NCBI RefSeq assembly: GCF_000696095.1
Contig: NZ_BAYX01000016.1
Coordinates: 57,402 to 121,401, forward strand
DNA length: 64,000 nucleotides
Source: Rhizobium rhizogenes NBRC 13257
Lineage (GTDB): Bacteria > Pseudomonadota > Alphaproteobacteria > Rhizobiales > Rhizobiaceae
Direction of reading: 5' to 3'
The stretch's first letter is position 1, and every line of letters starts with the position of its first letter. The translations under genes were made by a program, and so were the position numbers. Under the pieces are notes generated by a model. The model was not told where the DNA came from. It searched no databases and worked only from the letters and a program-made list of their open reading frames with translations. This document shows, piece after piece, positions 43,663-52,906 of this stretch.

Positions 43663-44277
43663 ATGAAAACGACACAACGGAGCTTCGTTGTTGCATTCAA
43701 GTCAGGGCGGCGACAGCTAAAAATGGGACCGAAGTCAATTTGGGGTGACACGGACCTTAAGGCTTTGGCGCGCGAAGTCGAAGATAAGGCATCCCATCTG
43801 TTTAGTTCAAAAGAGGCATCGAGCACGCCCGATATAGACGGCGACATGCCGTCTGATCTGATCTATACGGCTTCTGCCAGCGAAGACGCGGTCGATCTTG
43901 ATGTTACACGACCGGCGGTACCATCGGCCAAAGCTGTGGAGGCTGACGTTACGACGCAGCACCAAGCAAATCACTCGGCAGATGAGGGTGTTGCGCAGGT
44001 GCAGGAAAGTGGTCCAGCATCTCACCCCCATGCAACAACAATCGGCGTTACTCAAAATCGCGGCAAGCGTGCTTCCGGTCGCCGGATCCCGCATATTTCC
44101 ATGACCGCGCTTGGAGATCAAGGCGGGCAATCCGAGACTGCCGTGAATCCGATTTCCTTCGACGAAGTGGCCGTCCTTGATGCAGAAAACAAGCGGCTCA
44201 AGAGGCTGTTGGTTGAACAGCTTCGCGGGCAGAACTTACAGCTCGAGAAGATGATTGAGCGATTTGTTGTCACCTAG
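43663..44277 (+). CDS. SyrB-associated protein with leucine-zipper tail
   Basis: A 204-residue protein. The conserved N-terminus (MKTTQRSFVVAFKSGRRQLK; MGPKSIWGDTDLKALAREVE) is one I recall from rhizobial proteins encoded beside syrB homologues. The middle is disordered, and the C-terminal coiled coil (VAVLDAENKRLKRLLVEQLR, then GQNLQLEKMI) parallels the SyrB zipper. No catalytic motif is visible. The 240-base gap to the SyrB-like gene contains no gene. It may form mixed dimers with that protein. Confidence 0.6.
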   Translation: MKTTQRSFVVAFKSGRRQLKMGPKSIWGDTDLKALAREVEDKASHLFSSKEASSTPDIDGDMPSDLIYTASASEDAVDLDVTRPAVPSAKAVEADVTTQHQANHSADEGVAQVQESGPASHPHATTIGVTQNRGKRASGRRIPHISMTALGDQGGQSETAVNPISFDEVAVLDAENKRLKRLLVEQLRGQNLQLEKMIERFVVT

Positions 44278-44370
44278 GGAGACCGACAGGTAAAATGGTA
44301 TGTACCGAGGCCATTGCTGATGGCTTCGGGCGCTGGCGGAACTGTCCAGCGTTGGCATCCTAAACTGGGA

Positions 44371-44558
44371 TCAGAACAAGATTAGGGCGAAATCGTACGT
44401 TTAGGTGAGAAAACAATGATCGAGATCGATATTCGTCCCCAAAACTGGGCGCTCCTGATGCATTTCTCCCTAAAACCTGACGTTTGGTGCAGGCGGCAAA
44501 GTACCGAAAACACCCACAATTTCGGCTAGCGTACGATTTCGCCCTAATCTTGTTCTGA
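44371..44558. repeat. 188-bp element with perfect 29-bp terminal inverted repeats (MITE-like)
   Basis: The 29 bases at 44371-44399 (starting TCAGAACAAGATTAGGGCGA) are repeated exactly in inverted orientation at 44530-44558. The 130 bases between them encode nothing. This is the structure of a non-autonomous miniature transposable element or the joined ends of a deleted insertion sequence. I cannot see a convincing target-site duplication and do not recognise the parent family. Confidence 0.65.
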
Positions 44559-44890
44559 CCCGATATGACCGGTCTGAGAGCTGGCGGCCCTGCCATGTGC
44601 AGGCGGCGTTTGAGGGGAGAAAGGGGCAGCGCCCCTTGGCATCCCCTTACTCAATAGTTCAGATTTTAGCAGGTGTGATCATGGGCAAGCTTTTTTGGTA
44701 AAAACCGTGACGGCCAACCCAAGGCCTAATATTCAATTTTACGTGATCATTCAGCAGGATCAATTATTTTTAGCTAGACAGATAGTGTGAATCCCCTTTA
44801 GATTGCGGTGCAATGCAGCATGCTCAGAATAAGTGTGCTCACTATTTGTCCCGTCCATCCTCTCGGGGAAGCGAAAATCACGATAGCGTG

Positions 44891-44918
44891 ACGCTTGGGA
44901 ATTATCCCGAACAAGCGT
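44891..44918. promoter_or_regulatory. compound palindrome upstream of the acyl-AMP ligase gene
   Basis: Outer arms ACGCTTG and CAAGCGT enclose a second dyad GGGA-ATTA-TCCC, and a further CCGAAC...GTTCGG pair overlaps the right side. It lies about 75-100 bases before the first biosynthetic gene. It is a good candidate operator for the cluster, though which regulator binds is unknown. Confidence 0.4.
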
Positions 44919-44988
44919 AGGTTCGGTACGTCAACGAATAATGCAGTGAGATTAAATGCAGTATAAATAGAAAATATAGAGGCAAAGT

Positions 44989-46695
44989 ATGAAGGTGTTG
45001 ACAGATTACTTTGATGAAAATGTTCGGCAATACCCGGAAGCGAATTGCATAGGATTTATCGATAGCGTAAGCCGCGTTGAAACGACGTTTTCTTATTTCG
45101 AAGTCCGAGCAGAGAGCCTACGTGTAGCGTCCACACTCACAGAAGCTCAATTGGCCGGTAAAACGGCTCTTCTGATCTATCCGCCAGGTATAGACTTCGT
45201 AATTGGCTTTCTGGGTTGTCTCTACGCAGGCGTGATTGCAGTACCTTGCCACACATCCCGCTTGGGAAAGAATAGCTGGGCGCGTCTATTGTCAGTAGCA
45301 ATAGATTGCGAGGCAGACGCAATCCTTTCAACGAAGCAGTACAGCGAGAAATTAAGGGATTGGTTTCAACCGTCTCCCGAGCTTCGCTCAAAAACTTACA
45401 TTACCACTGACCTATCCGTCCCCTTTAGCAATGCCCATATATTCCCGCAATTGGAAACTGAGGCGGTTGCCTACTTGCAATATTCCTCAGGATCGACCGG
45501 AGCGCCTAAAGGCATAATTGTCAGTCATCGAAATCTCGTGGAAAATGCGAAAAACTCTGTCGAGCCTCTACAAATATTAAGGAATTCGGTCGTTCTGACG
45601 TGGTTGCCGATGCATCATGACCTTGGCTTGGTTGGAAATGTCTTGCAATCCTTATTCGCCGGTGCCCACTGCATTCTCATGGCGCCTGTGATGTTCATGC
45701 AAAACCCTTTACGGTGGCTACAAATCATCGAGCAGACAAGGGCGTCGGTTACAATGGCGCCGAACTTTGCGTTTGAGTTGTGCGCGCGGCGACTCGCTAG
45801 TGAAGGCTTGGAAAAACTCGATCTAACAAGCTTACAGGTAGCGATCAATGCCTCAGAACCGGTAAAATTCGAGACTATAAGGAAGTTCGACGAAGCGTGT
45901 GCTCATTACGGCTACCGTGCGGGAACCTCCAGTATTGTATATGGTCTGGCCGAGGCCACCCTTATCGTTTCGGCGACGAAGTTCAGTGAACAGCCCAGAA
46001 TTATTGGTGTTGATCCAGTGCAACTGGAAAAGGGGGAGATATTCCGCTCCGAGGCTCCGACAGCAAGGCAGCTCGTAAGTTGTGGTGTTTTGCTTGGTGA
46101 TCAGTTGGTCAAGATACTAGAGCCGGATAGCAGTACTCCGGTCGCGCAGAATCGTATCGGCGAGATTTGTGTGTCCGGATCGAATATCACGAAAGGTTAT
46201 TGGAACAACACCCAGGAGACGAATCAAAAGTATATTGAGTTAGAGGCTGGCGGGACACATCGAGTATTTTTGCGGACTGGTGATTTGGGTTGCCTCATCG
46301 AAGGCGAGTTGTTTGTTACTGGGCGCATCAAGGAAGTCATGATCGTCCGTGGAAGAAACCATTATCCGCAGGATATCGAGTATAGCGTACTAATGGTCGA
46401 TCCGTCATTTCGACCGTCTGGTGGAGCGGCGTTTTCGGTCCCTTCGGACCTCGGAGAGGAGGTCGTTATTGTCCAGGAAATTGAGAGGCGTCAACTCGAT
46501 GGCGTGAATTTGTCCGAATTGGCCCGGCGGGCGAGAAGCAGGGTTTTCGCAGAGCATGAGGTTGCCGTTCACGATATCGTCTTTGTCAGGCCATTGACTG
46601 TTCCCAAAACGTCTAGCGGTAAAATACAAAGAGGACTCTGCCGACAAATGTACAAAGAAGGCACACTGAATCCACTTTACACTGCGGCGGCCTAG
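44989..46695 (+). CDS. fatty-acyl-AMP ligase (FAAL) of the NRPS/PKS cluster
   Basis: A 568-residue adenylate-forming enzyme. The ATP-binding P-loop is YLQYSSGSTGAPKGIIVSHR (about 162-181). VLTWLPMHHDLGLVGNVLQS is the FAAL/long-chain signature, YGLAEATLIVS the acceptor-binding region, and VMIVRGRNHYPQDIE replaces the usual LKYRGxQI motif as in FAALs. FAALs activate a fatty acid as acyl-AMP and load it on a carrier protein rather than on CoA. It is the first gene of the cluster, and the likely acceptor is the free N-terminal carrier domain of the NRPS. Ribosome-binding site GAGG. Acyl chain length is not predictable. Confidence 0.88.
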   Translation: MKVLTDYFDENVRQYPEANCIGFIDSVSRVETTFSYFEVRAESLRVASTLTEAQLAGKTALLIYPPGIDFVIGFLGCLYAGVIAVPCHTSRLGKNSWARLLSVAIDCEADAILSTKQYSEKLRDWFQPSPELRSKTYITTDLSVPFSNAHIFPQLETEAVAYLQYSSGSTGAPKGIIVSHRNLVENAKNSVEPLQILRNSVVLTWLPMHHDLGLVGNVLQSLFAGAHCILMAPVMFMQNPLRWLQIIEQTRASVTMAPNFAFELCARRLASEGLEKLDLTSLQVAINASEPVKFETIRKFDEACAHYGYRAGTSSIVYGLAEATLIVSATKFSEQPRIIGVDPVQLEKGEIFRSEAPTARQLVSCGVLLGDQLVKILEPDSSTPVAQNRIGEICVSGSNITKGYWNNTQETNQKYIELEAGGTHRVFLRTGDLGCLIEGELFVTGRIKEVMIVRGRNHYPQDIEYSVLMVDPSFRPSGGAAFSVPSDLGEEVVIVQEIERRQLDGVNLSELARRARSRVFAEHEVAVHDIVFVRPLTVPKTSSGKIQRGLCRQMYKEGTLNPLYTAAA

Positions 46696-46707
46696 AGCGG
46701 AGTGCCA

Positions 46708-47043
46708 ATGGAAAACGACTTCGACCGACTCTGCTTGATTTTGGTAAACGCGCGGCAGCAGCGGAAAACTGTATCGGAACAGGAAACGATGTCGGCGCTT
46801 GGCTGGAACTATCAAGGCTTAGAGCGCGTCATGTCGCTGCGATTCATGCTTATGTCGTTGAACACTATCCAGCAACGTAACATGCCTCCAGCATTGCTAA
46901 GTGCATTGGTGATTGAGGATCTATACTCTGCGCCCAATCATCAGTTTTTCGACTTTTGTCGGAGTGTAGGAAGGTTACAGTCGGGTGAAGATCATCGCCT
47001 GTTTTGGTTGAACCAGTTGAAACGTCTCTTCTCTCGCGATTGA
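46708..47043 (+). CDS. small helical protein of unknown function in the biosynthetic operon
   Basis: 111 residues from the ATG at 46708 (CGGAG 5 bases before), 12 bases after the acyl-AMP ligase gene. All-helical prediction by eye, with QETMSALGWNYQGLERVMSL and a C-terminal FFDFCRSVGRLQSGEDHRLF followed by WLNQLKRLF. This is the position where an acyl carrier protein often sits, but there is no D-S-L phosphopantetheine motif, so it is not one. I do not recognise it. Roles such as a chaperone or partner of the ligase are guesses. Confidence 0.55.
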   Translation: MENDFDRLCLILVNARQQRKTVSEQETMSALGWNYQGLERVMSLRFMLMSLNTIQQRNMPPALLSALVIEDLYSAPNHQFFDFCRSVGRLQSGEDHRLFWLNQLKRLFSRD

Positions 47044-47182
47044 GAAGATAGAGCAAAAGGCAGTTTTCCCTCGGAAACGGGACCTAGAGGGCAGGGCAAT
47101 TTTATATTTTTGGGTAACGCAAAAAGTTTGCTGCCCTATTCGCGTCAAAGCACTCTTCTTCCACCCAGCAGGTGAGGTGTAG

Positions 47183-50100
47183 ATGATTGATAGTGAACAA
47201 CCTTTTCAGGAAATCGGTATTATCGGTTTATCTGTTCGGGCACCCGGCATCGAGACCCCCCAACAGTTTTGGACAGAGCTCCTGCGTGGATCAGATTTTC
47301 TGGACAGAACTGTTCGCGAAGAGCAAGGCAGGCCCGTTGTCTCTATCAAATCGGAGGTTCCGAACTGGGAAGAGTTTGACGCGCCATTCTTCAACCTGAC
47401 GCCCACAGAGGTGCGTTTGATGGACCCCCAGCAGCGACTTTTGCTGGAGATGAGTTGGGAAGCGTTCGAGGACGCCGGCATCAGAATCGACCGGACGGGT
47501 GGTGATGTCGGTGTGTTTACGGCCACATCCTTCTCTCGCTATTTACTGGAAATACTAGACACCGATCTTTTGCGAAATAATGCGTCGATGCGTACACTGG
47601 CGCAGCACGGCTGTTATGCTGACTACGCTGCAAGCCGGATCGCGTATTCTTTTGATTTTCACGGGCCGGCGATGAGCGTCGGCACAGCGTGTTCATCGTC
47701 GCTGAGTGCAATCTCGATTGCAGTCGATGCACTACGGGACAAGAAATGCGATCTTGCTTTGGTTGGCGCTTCGAACATCCGCCGGACCACAGACTATGAC
47801 GTTGAAGAGGGTGGAATTCACTCCCCGGAAGGGTATTGCAGACCGTTCGATGCTCGCGCCAATGGTACTGTTCCGGGACAGGGAGGTGGGGTTGTTCTGC
47901 TCAAGAGATTGATCGACGCAGAGCGCGATGGTGACAGAGTGTACGCCTCGATCACAGCAAAGTCCGTCAACAACGATGGAAACCGTAAAGCGGGCTACGC
48001 GGCGCCAAGTGTGGACGGTCAGATCGAGGCGATGCGTGGGATATTCGACATCTTGTCAAAAAACAATCGCAGGGTCAGCTTTGTTGAAGCACATGGGACA
48101 GGCACTCGAATTGGCGATCCCATTGAAATTGCTGCAATCAAAAAAGCATATTCGGGACATTATTCGGGGCCGGAGCGATGTGTCATAGGTTCTGTCAAGT
48201 CGAATGTTGGCCATCTGGACTCGGCGGCAGGAATCATGGGGCTCATAAAGACCACCCTTGCGCTCTATTACAAAAAGATTCCTCCCACTGTTCACTTCCG
48301 CGCGCCAAACCCTTTGCTCGAAATGGAACAGTCGTCTTTTCGGGTAAATCTTAAAACCGAAGATTGGATAACGTTCTCGTCGTCGCCAAGATGTGCATTG
48401 GTCTGCTCACTAGGCATAGGCGGGACGAACGCCTATGTCGCGCTTCAAGAGGCTAACCCCGCGGTGTTATCGGGTGTCGGGACAAACCAGCTTCCGTCAC
48501 TGAATCTTGGGGATTCAATCGCTCCGATCAGCGCAAAGAATGAAAAATCCGCCGAGCGGGCAGTTGATAGGCTGACCGACTATATTGGATCAACCCCAGG
48601 AATCCGTACCGTCGATATTTGCAGATCACTTCAGTACGGCCGAGTTTCTTTCGATCACAGACGCGCAATTCTGTTTCAGGAAGACAGAGGCACAAAAATG
48701 CTGAGCGCTGCGCCCGCTGAGGGACTTGGGACGTGTTTTCTGTTTCCTGGACAAGGCGCTGCGGTCCCAGGTGGAATTCTGAGTTTCATAGATGCTGTAC
48801 CCCAGATACGGAAAGCGTTCGAGAAGTGTGTCAGGTATCTTGAGCATGAGCATGGAATTGCTGTTTTGGCGGCCATTAAGTCAGATACGGTGAAGGACAT
48901 TCCACTCGCCACGGCTCTGCTTCAGCCAGTTTTGTTTGCCGTCGAATTTGCGATAGCCGACGCCCTAGTCTTCTGGCGGATCATGCCGTCTGCTTTGATC
49001 GGGCACAGTCTAGGCGAACTGGCGGCGCTCTGTGTTGCCGGCGCGATGCCGCTACACGCCGCGCTCGACTTGGTTGTCAAGCGCGGTGAGGTTATGGCAC
49101 GCGCGCCTGAAGGGCGAATGCTGGCAATCAAGGCAACTGAAGGTGACTTGCGTGGGCGCTTTGATATCCGTGGCTTGTCCATAGCGGCGTTAAATGGGCC
49201 ATCCGAGATAGTGCTAAGTGGGCCGTCGTCAGCTATCGAGCAGTTGAAACGAGACCTATCCAAAGAGAATGTTCCTGCTGTGGATCTTGTGTCTAATCAT
49301 GCATTCCACTCAAGTCTTATGAGTGAGGCAGCAAAGGAGTTTGCCAGCTTTGCTGCTCGGCGTTCATATGCCGAGCCAAAATTCGAAGTGATCTCGTCCA
49401 CTCTGGGTCGCCGATTTAATTGTGACGACCTGTACGGAGAAGATTATTGGCGCAGAAATATCGACGACTCGGTTCGCTTTCATGACGCGTGCCAATCTGC
49501 TGCCGAGACTTGCTCCCTCTTTATTGAATGCGGCCCAGGTTCAACCCTCACACGACTCGTCCAGAATGCTGTGCGTAGCAACGCACTATCCACCAACGTT
49601 AGGGCGGTCGCTGTAACCGGCCAGAAGCCATCCTCCAATCTTTCAGATGTAAAGCAAGCTATCGGACTTGCGTGGGTCCATGGATGTAACATCGATTGGG
49701 AAAGGTTGAGCCCGGCAAGGGACTGGTCGCGTGTATCGTTGCCGACATACAGTTTTCAACGCAAACACTATTCAATGATTCACGAACGTGGGCCAACGGA
49801 GCCGCGAGCCGCCCCGCGCGAGACGACTGTAGTTCCCACAAAGTTGTTGTCAAAAGAAAGTCAACCGTGTTCTGTAAAGCGGGCATTCGAGATCGTACTC
49901 GGGGTAGAGATCACTAGCGAGACCGCGTCTTTCTTCGATTTGGGAGGCGACTCGCTAGCGAGTGTCGCGTTGCTAAACGAGATATCTGCCTTGAAGGAAG
50001 GGGCGATAACCGTTGCTGAATTCCTGGACGATCCAACGGTTCGGGGAGTGAAAGCGTTACTGGCCAAAAGATCACCCAAAAGTGCTCGGGAAACGGCAGA

Positions 50101-51295
50101 GCAACGTGACGATACCCAAACCGAGATCACGTTTACTGCCGGCCAGCCAATAGCGCGGGTCAACGCGCCGCAGACAGATCAAACCGTGCTGCTGACAGGC
50201 GCAACGGGATTTCTCGGCGCACATCTCCTGCGCGGCTTACTTGATCGTTCCTATAAGACAGTAACATGCGTTATCCGGGCCGAGAGCCCCGACCGGGCAC
50301 TGGGCAGGCTCCGTGCCGCGATGAACGATTTGGGCCTTTGGCGCCCAGAGGACGCTGCACGCATTGAGATCGTGATTGGAGATCTTAGCGAATCGAACGC
50401 TGGACTGAATCCAGCGATGTGGGAGGCACTGGCCGACCGCATCGACCATATCGTGCATTCCGGGGCCGCCGTTAATCACATCTACCCATACGACAAACTC
50501 TACAACGTTAACGTCGGAAGCACGGTAGACTTCCTGCGACTGGCCGCCAAAACGAAAGCCAAACGGTTTCACCTAATGTCCACCTACGCGGTTTTCGACA
50601 GTGAAGAATACCACAATTACGAGGTGATAACTGAGGCACATTGCCCTGATATCCTGCCTCCTTTCGATCGAGGATATTCCAGAACAAAAGCTGTTGCGGA
50701 ACAGGTTACGCAGCAAGCAATAGCCCAAGGTGTACCTGCTGCAATTTACAGGCTCCCTAACATCTCGGGCCACACAATCCACGGAATTTGCAACCTCAAG
50801 GACAGCATTTGGGCGTTCGTCAAATCGATGGTCATGCTGGAAGCCGTACCAGAAATAGTTGATCTGGACGAAACAATCGCCTTGCCCATGTCTCCTGCGA
50901 ATTCAATAGCCGATGCGATCATCGAACTCATGGAGACAGATTGGAGCGCGGGGCGAAGGTTCCACGTTTTTCCTGAGCGTAAGGTTCCCTTGAAGACCTT
51001 TGTCGATCACCTGCGATACAGGGGTTATGATCTCGGTCGAGTAAGCCAGTCCCAATGGCGTAGCCGTGTTGCCGCCAAAAGGAAGGCTGACAAAAGTGCA
51101 AACGCATATCTTTGGGTTTTCGACGGCCACGGTGATTTTCGACGTCCGTTTAGGGCAACCTTTGATGTCAGCGTGCTGAAATCTAACGGAGGAGCCAAGG
51201 TGCCAACTTCACCGAGTGCGGCCGACATAGACAAATATATTGCCGTGATGGGAGCTATGAAATTCCTGCCCCAGCCCATTCAGTTCACTTCTTAG
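47183..51295 (+). CDS. type I PKS: KS-AT-ACP-thioester reductase
   Basis: A 1370-residue protein. The KS (1-430) has the full triad C170 (GTACSSSL), H304 (VEAHGTGT) and H344 (NVGHLDSAAG). The AT (about 525-810) has S609 (GHSLGE) and HAFH (706-709), the malonyl-CoA type. The ACP has S924 (LGGDSLAS). The C-terminal reductase domain (about 1000-1370) has the NAD(P) motif TGATGFLGAHLLRG and the YSRTK catalytic pair Y1164/K1168. KR, DH and ER are absent, so the beta-keto group would be kept. The terminal reductase suggests this is the releasing module, yielding an aldehyde or alcohol. It follows GAGGTG and precedes mbtH by 55 bases. Confidence 0.9.
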   Translation: MIDSEQPFQEIGIIGLSVRAPGIETPQQFWTELLRGSDFLDRTVREEQGRPVVSIKSEVPNWEEFDAPFFNLTPTEVRLMDPQQRLLLEMSWEAFEDAGIRIDRTGGDVGVFTATSFSRYLLEILDTDLLRNNASMRTLAQHGCYADYAASRIAYSFDFHGPAMSVGTACSSSLSAISIAVDALRDKKCDLALVGASNIRRTTDYDVEEGGIHSPEGYCRPFDARANGTVPGQGGGVVLLKRLIDAERDGDRVYASITAKSVNNDGNRKAGYAAPSVDGQIEAMRGIFDILSKNNRRVSFVEAHGTGTRIGDPIEIAAIKKAYSGHYSGPERCVIGSVKSNVGHLDSAAGIMGLIKTTLALYYKKIPPTVHFRAPNPLLEMEQSSFRVNLKTEDWITFSSSPRCALVCSLGIGGTNAYVALQEANPAVLSGVGTNQLPSLNLGDSIAPISAKNEKSAERAVDRLTDYIGSTPGIRTVDICRSLQYGRVSFDHRRAILFQEDRGTKMLSAAPAEGLGTCFLFPGQGAAVPGGILSFIDAVPQIRKAFEKCVRYLEHEHGIAVLAAIKSDTVKDIPLATALLQPVLFAVEFAIADALVFWRIMPSALIGHSLGELAALCVAGAMPLHAALDLVVKRGEVMARAPEGRMLAIKATEGDLRGRFDIRGLSIAALNGPSEIVLSGPSSAIEQLKRDLSKENVPAVDLVSNHAFHSSLMSEAAKEFASFAARRSYAEPKFEVISSTLGRRFNCDDLYGEDYWRRNIDDSVRFHDACQSAAETCSLFIECGPGSTLTRLVQNAVRSNALSTNVRAVAVTGQKPSSNLSDVKQAIGLAWVHGCNIDWERLSPARDWSRVSLPTYSFQRKHYSMIHERGPTEPRAAPRETTVVPTKLLSKESQPCSVKRAFEIVLGVEITSETASFFDLGGDSLASVALLNEISALKEGAITVAEFLDDPTVRGVKALLAKRSPKSARETAEQRDDTQTEITFTAGQPIARVNAPQTDQTVLLTGATGFLGAHLLRGLLDRSYKTVTCVIRAESPDRALGRLRAAMNDLGLWRPEDAARIEIVIGDLSESNAGLNPAMWEALADRIDHIVHSGAAVNHIYPYDKLYNVNVGSTVDFLRLAAKTKAKRFHLMSTYAVFDSEEYHNYEVITEAHCPDILPPFDRGYSRTKAVAEQVTQQAIAQGVPAAIYRLPNISGHTIHGICNLKDSIWAFVKSMVMLEAVPEIVDLDETIALPMSPANSIADAIIELMETDWSAGRRFHVFPERKVPLKTFVDHLRYRGYDLGRVSQSQWRSRVAAKRKADKSANAYLWVFDGHGDFRRPFRATFDVSVLKSNGGAKVPTSPSAADIDKYIAVMGAMKFLPQPIQFTS

Positions 51296-51350
51296 TTGTA
51301 ATTTGAATTTACGGAGACTCTCAGACACACGAGTAAAAGGAGTACAAAAC

Positions 51351-51551
51351 ATGTGGGATGATGAGGAGGTCGATTATTTCATCGTAGTCAATGGTGAAGA
51401 ACAGTACTCACTTTGGCCTGCCGGGAGTCGGCTGCCCGAGGGCTGGTCCATTGTGGGTGAACCGGGCAGCAAGCAGAGCCGACTGGAGAGGATCGCGGAA
51501 TTATGGACGGATCTACGCCCCAGAAGTCTGAGAGAAACCAAAGCTGGTTAG
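51351..51551 (+). CDS. MbtH-like NRPS helper protein
   Basis: A 66-residue protein with the family pattern VNGEEQYSLWPAGSRLPEGW and WTDLRPRSLRE. MbtH proteins bind A domains and are needed for their folding or activity. The usual Cys-Leu after the glycine-rich turn is Arg-Leu here (KQSRLERIAELW), a small deviation. The start at 51351 has AAAGGAG. The target is presumably one or more A domains of the large NRPS downstream. Confidence 0.9.
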   Translation: MWDDEEVDYFIVVNGEEQYSLWPAGSRLPEGWSIVGEPGSKQSRLERIAELWTDLRPRSLRETKAG

Positions 51552-51563
51552 GGATGATGGAGT

Positions 51564-52859
51564 GTGAGCGATGAAGATGGAGGCAGGATTTTGATAAATT
51601 TGGGCCGAGTAGCAACGCGTATTCAGGACGGTCGCGCTATGTCTGCGTTGTTGAGTGTGACCGTCCTGGGTGAATTTGGTGCTCTCCTTGTGACATTTGG
51701 TATCGCGCTCCACGCACTCAATGCAACGGGACAGGCAAGTATATTTTCACTGGTGCTTATCTCTGGTGCCTCTGCACTTATTGTCCTCTCGCCGGTTGCG
51801 GGACCATTGGTGGATCGGTTCAATCGGGGTCGTTTGTTTTGGCTGATTAACGGCATCCGGTTGTTCGTTAGCGTCGCGCTATATCTTTATGTACAAACAG
51901 CGCTGAATCCGATGGCGGCAGTCTATATCACAACATTCATATTGGCGTGCAGTGAAGCTTTCATGAACCCGCTGATCGCGAGTCTGATCCCTTCAATGCT
52001 GCCTAAGGACAGAGTGGTGAGGATGAACGCCATTCTGTTGGGATGTCGGCAAACTGCTGCAATTGCCGCACCGGCTGCCGGAGGCCTGCTTTACAGTCTA
52101 GGAAATATTCGAGCCGTTTTGATCTGCGCGAGTTTTATTCTTTTTGTTGCGCTCATTCTACAATTGCTTCTTCTGCGAGTTCCTGAAGGGGCGTCTAGAA
52201 ATAGGCAAATGCCGACATTGTCCGGCATTTTGAAAGACTTCAAAGCCTCTGTCTCCTATCTCCTTGTCCGTATCCCGCACGTGTCACTGGCCGTAAACGG
52301 CTTTCTGTCGCACTTTTTGATTTTTCCATTTATGCTGCTTGCAGTGCCTTTCATGTATCTGAAGTTTTTTTCGGGCACGGAAGTCGAGCTCGGCACTGTC
52401 CAAAGCGTTTATGCGATCGGTGGAATCGCGGCTACACCTCTCGCGGTGCTGTTCGAAAAGGTTAGCAGGTCCAAAAACCTTCTTCTAGGAATCGTCGGGC
52501 TTCTGCTTCCCGCGGGCCTATATCTGCTGGCGTTAAACAGTAACGTGTCGGCTTGGTTGAGCAATAATGCTGGAGCACGCATGGCTGGCTTTGCTGTCGC
52601 TGGACTGCTCGTATATTTCTTCCTTTCCTACTATGTCACGTTCTTTCTGTCATTTTTTCAGACGGACGTGGAAGCGAACATGGTCGGACGTCTGCAGTCT
52701 CTATTGGTCGTGAATCATGGCTTTGGCCGCATCTTTGGTTTTGGGCTCTACGGACTCGCAATTGATCTCGACTTCCGACTGGCCTTCGCCATGTTTTTCG
52801 CGGGCGCTTTACTGAAAATTGCGGCGCATATCCCGTTTCTTCGAACTTATAGGGAATAG
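51564..52859 (+). CDS. MFS transporter, probable product exporter
   Basis: A 431-residue membrane protein with about 11-12 hydrophobic segments and the loop motif GPLVDRFNRGRLFW between helices 2 and 3, typical of MFS-3 (enterobactin-exporter-like) members. It lies between mbtH and the NRPS on the same strand, so export of the peptide product or self-protection is likely. The start is uncertain: a GTG at 51564 is annotated; later GTG/TTG/ATG starts before the first helix would also give a full transporter. Confidence 0.8.
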   Translation: MSDEDGGRILINLGRVATRIQDGRAMSALLSVTVLGEFGALLVTFGIALHALNATGQASIFSLVLISGASALIVLSPVAGPLVDRFNRGRLFWLINGIRLFVSVALYLYVQTALNPMAAVYITTFILACSEAFMNPLIASLIPSMLPKDRVVRMNAILLGCRQTAAIAAPAAGGLLYSLGNIRAVLICASFILFVALILQLLLLRVPEGASRNRQMPTLSGILKDFKASVSYLLVRIPHVSLAVNGFLSHFLIFPFMLLAVPFMYLKFFSGTEVELGTVQSVYAIGGIAATPLAVLFEKVSRSKNLLLGIVGLLLPAGLYLLALNSNVSAWLSNNAGARMAGFAVAGLLVYFFLSYYVTFFLSFFQTDVEANMVGRLQSLLVVNHGFGRIFGFGLYGLAIDLDFRLAFAMFFAGALLKIAAHIPFLRTYRE

Positions 52860-52906
52860 CAGTAAACTTTTGATTTTCCGGCGATTGTGAGAAGTGGGAG
52901 CCGCGG

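Larger units (their letters stand above)
44278..44988. other. intergenic region upstream of the NRPS/PKS cluster
   Basis: This 711-base stretch has no gene. It contains a short inverted-repeat element (44371-44558), a GC-rich hairpin AAGGGGC-AGC-GCCCCTT (44621-44637), and a 350-base AT-richer part with a compound palindrome about 44891-44918. Base composition drops visibly at this point, suggesting the start of acquired DNA. Confidence 0.5.

Noticed and set aside
46708..47043. The 111-aa gene as an acyl carrier protein
   Set aside because: No phosphopantetheine-attachment motif (D/G-x-DSL) is present in any part of the sequence.
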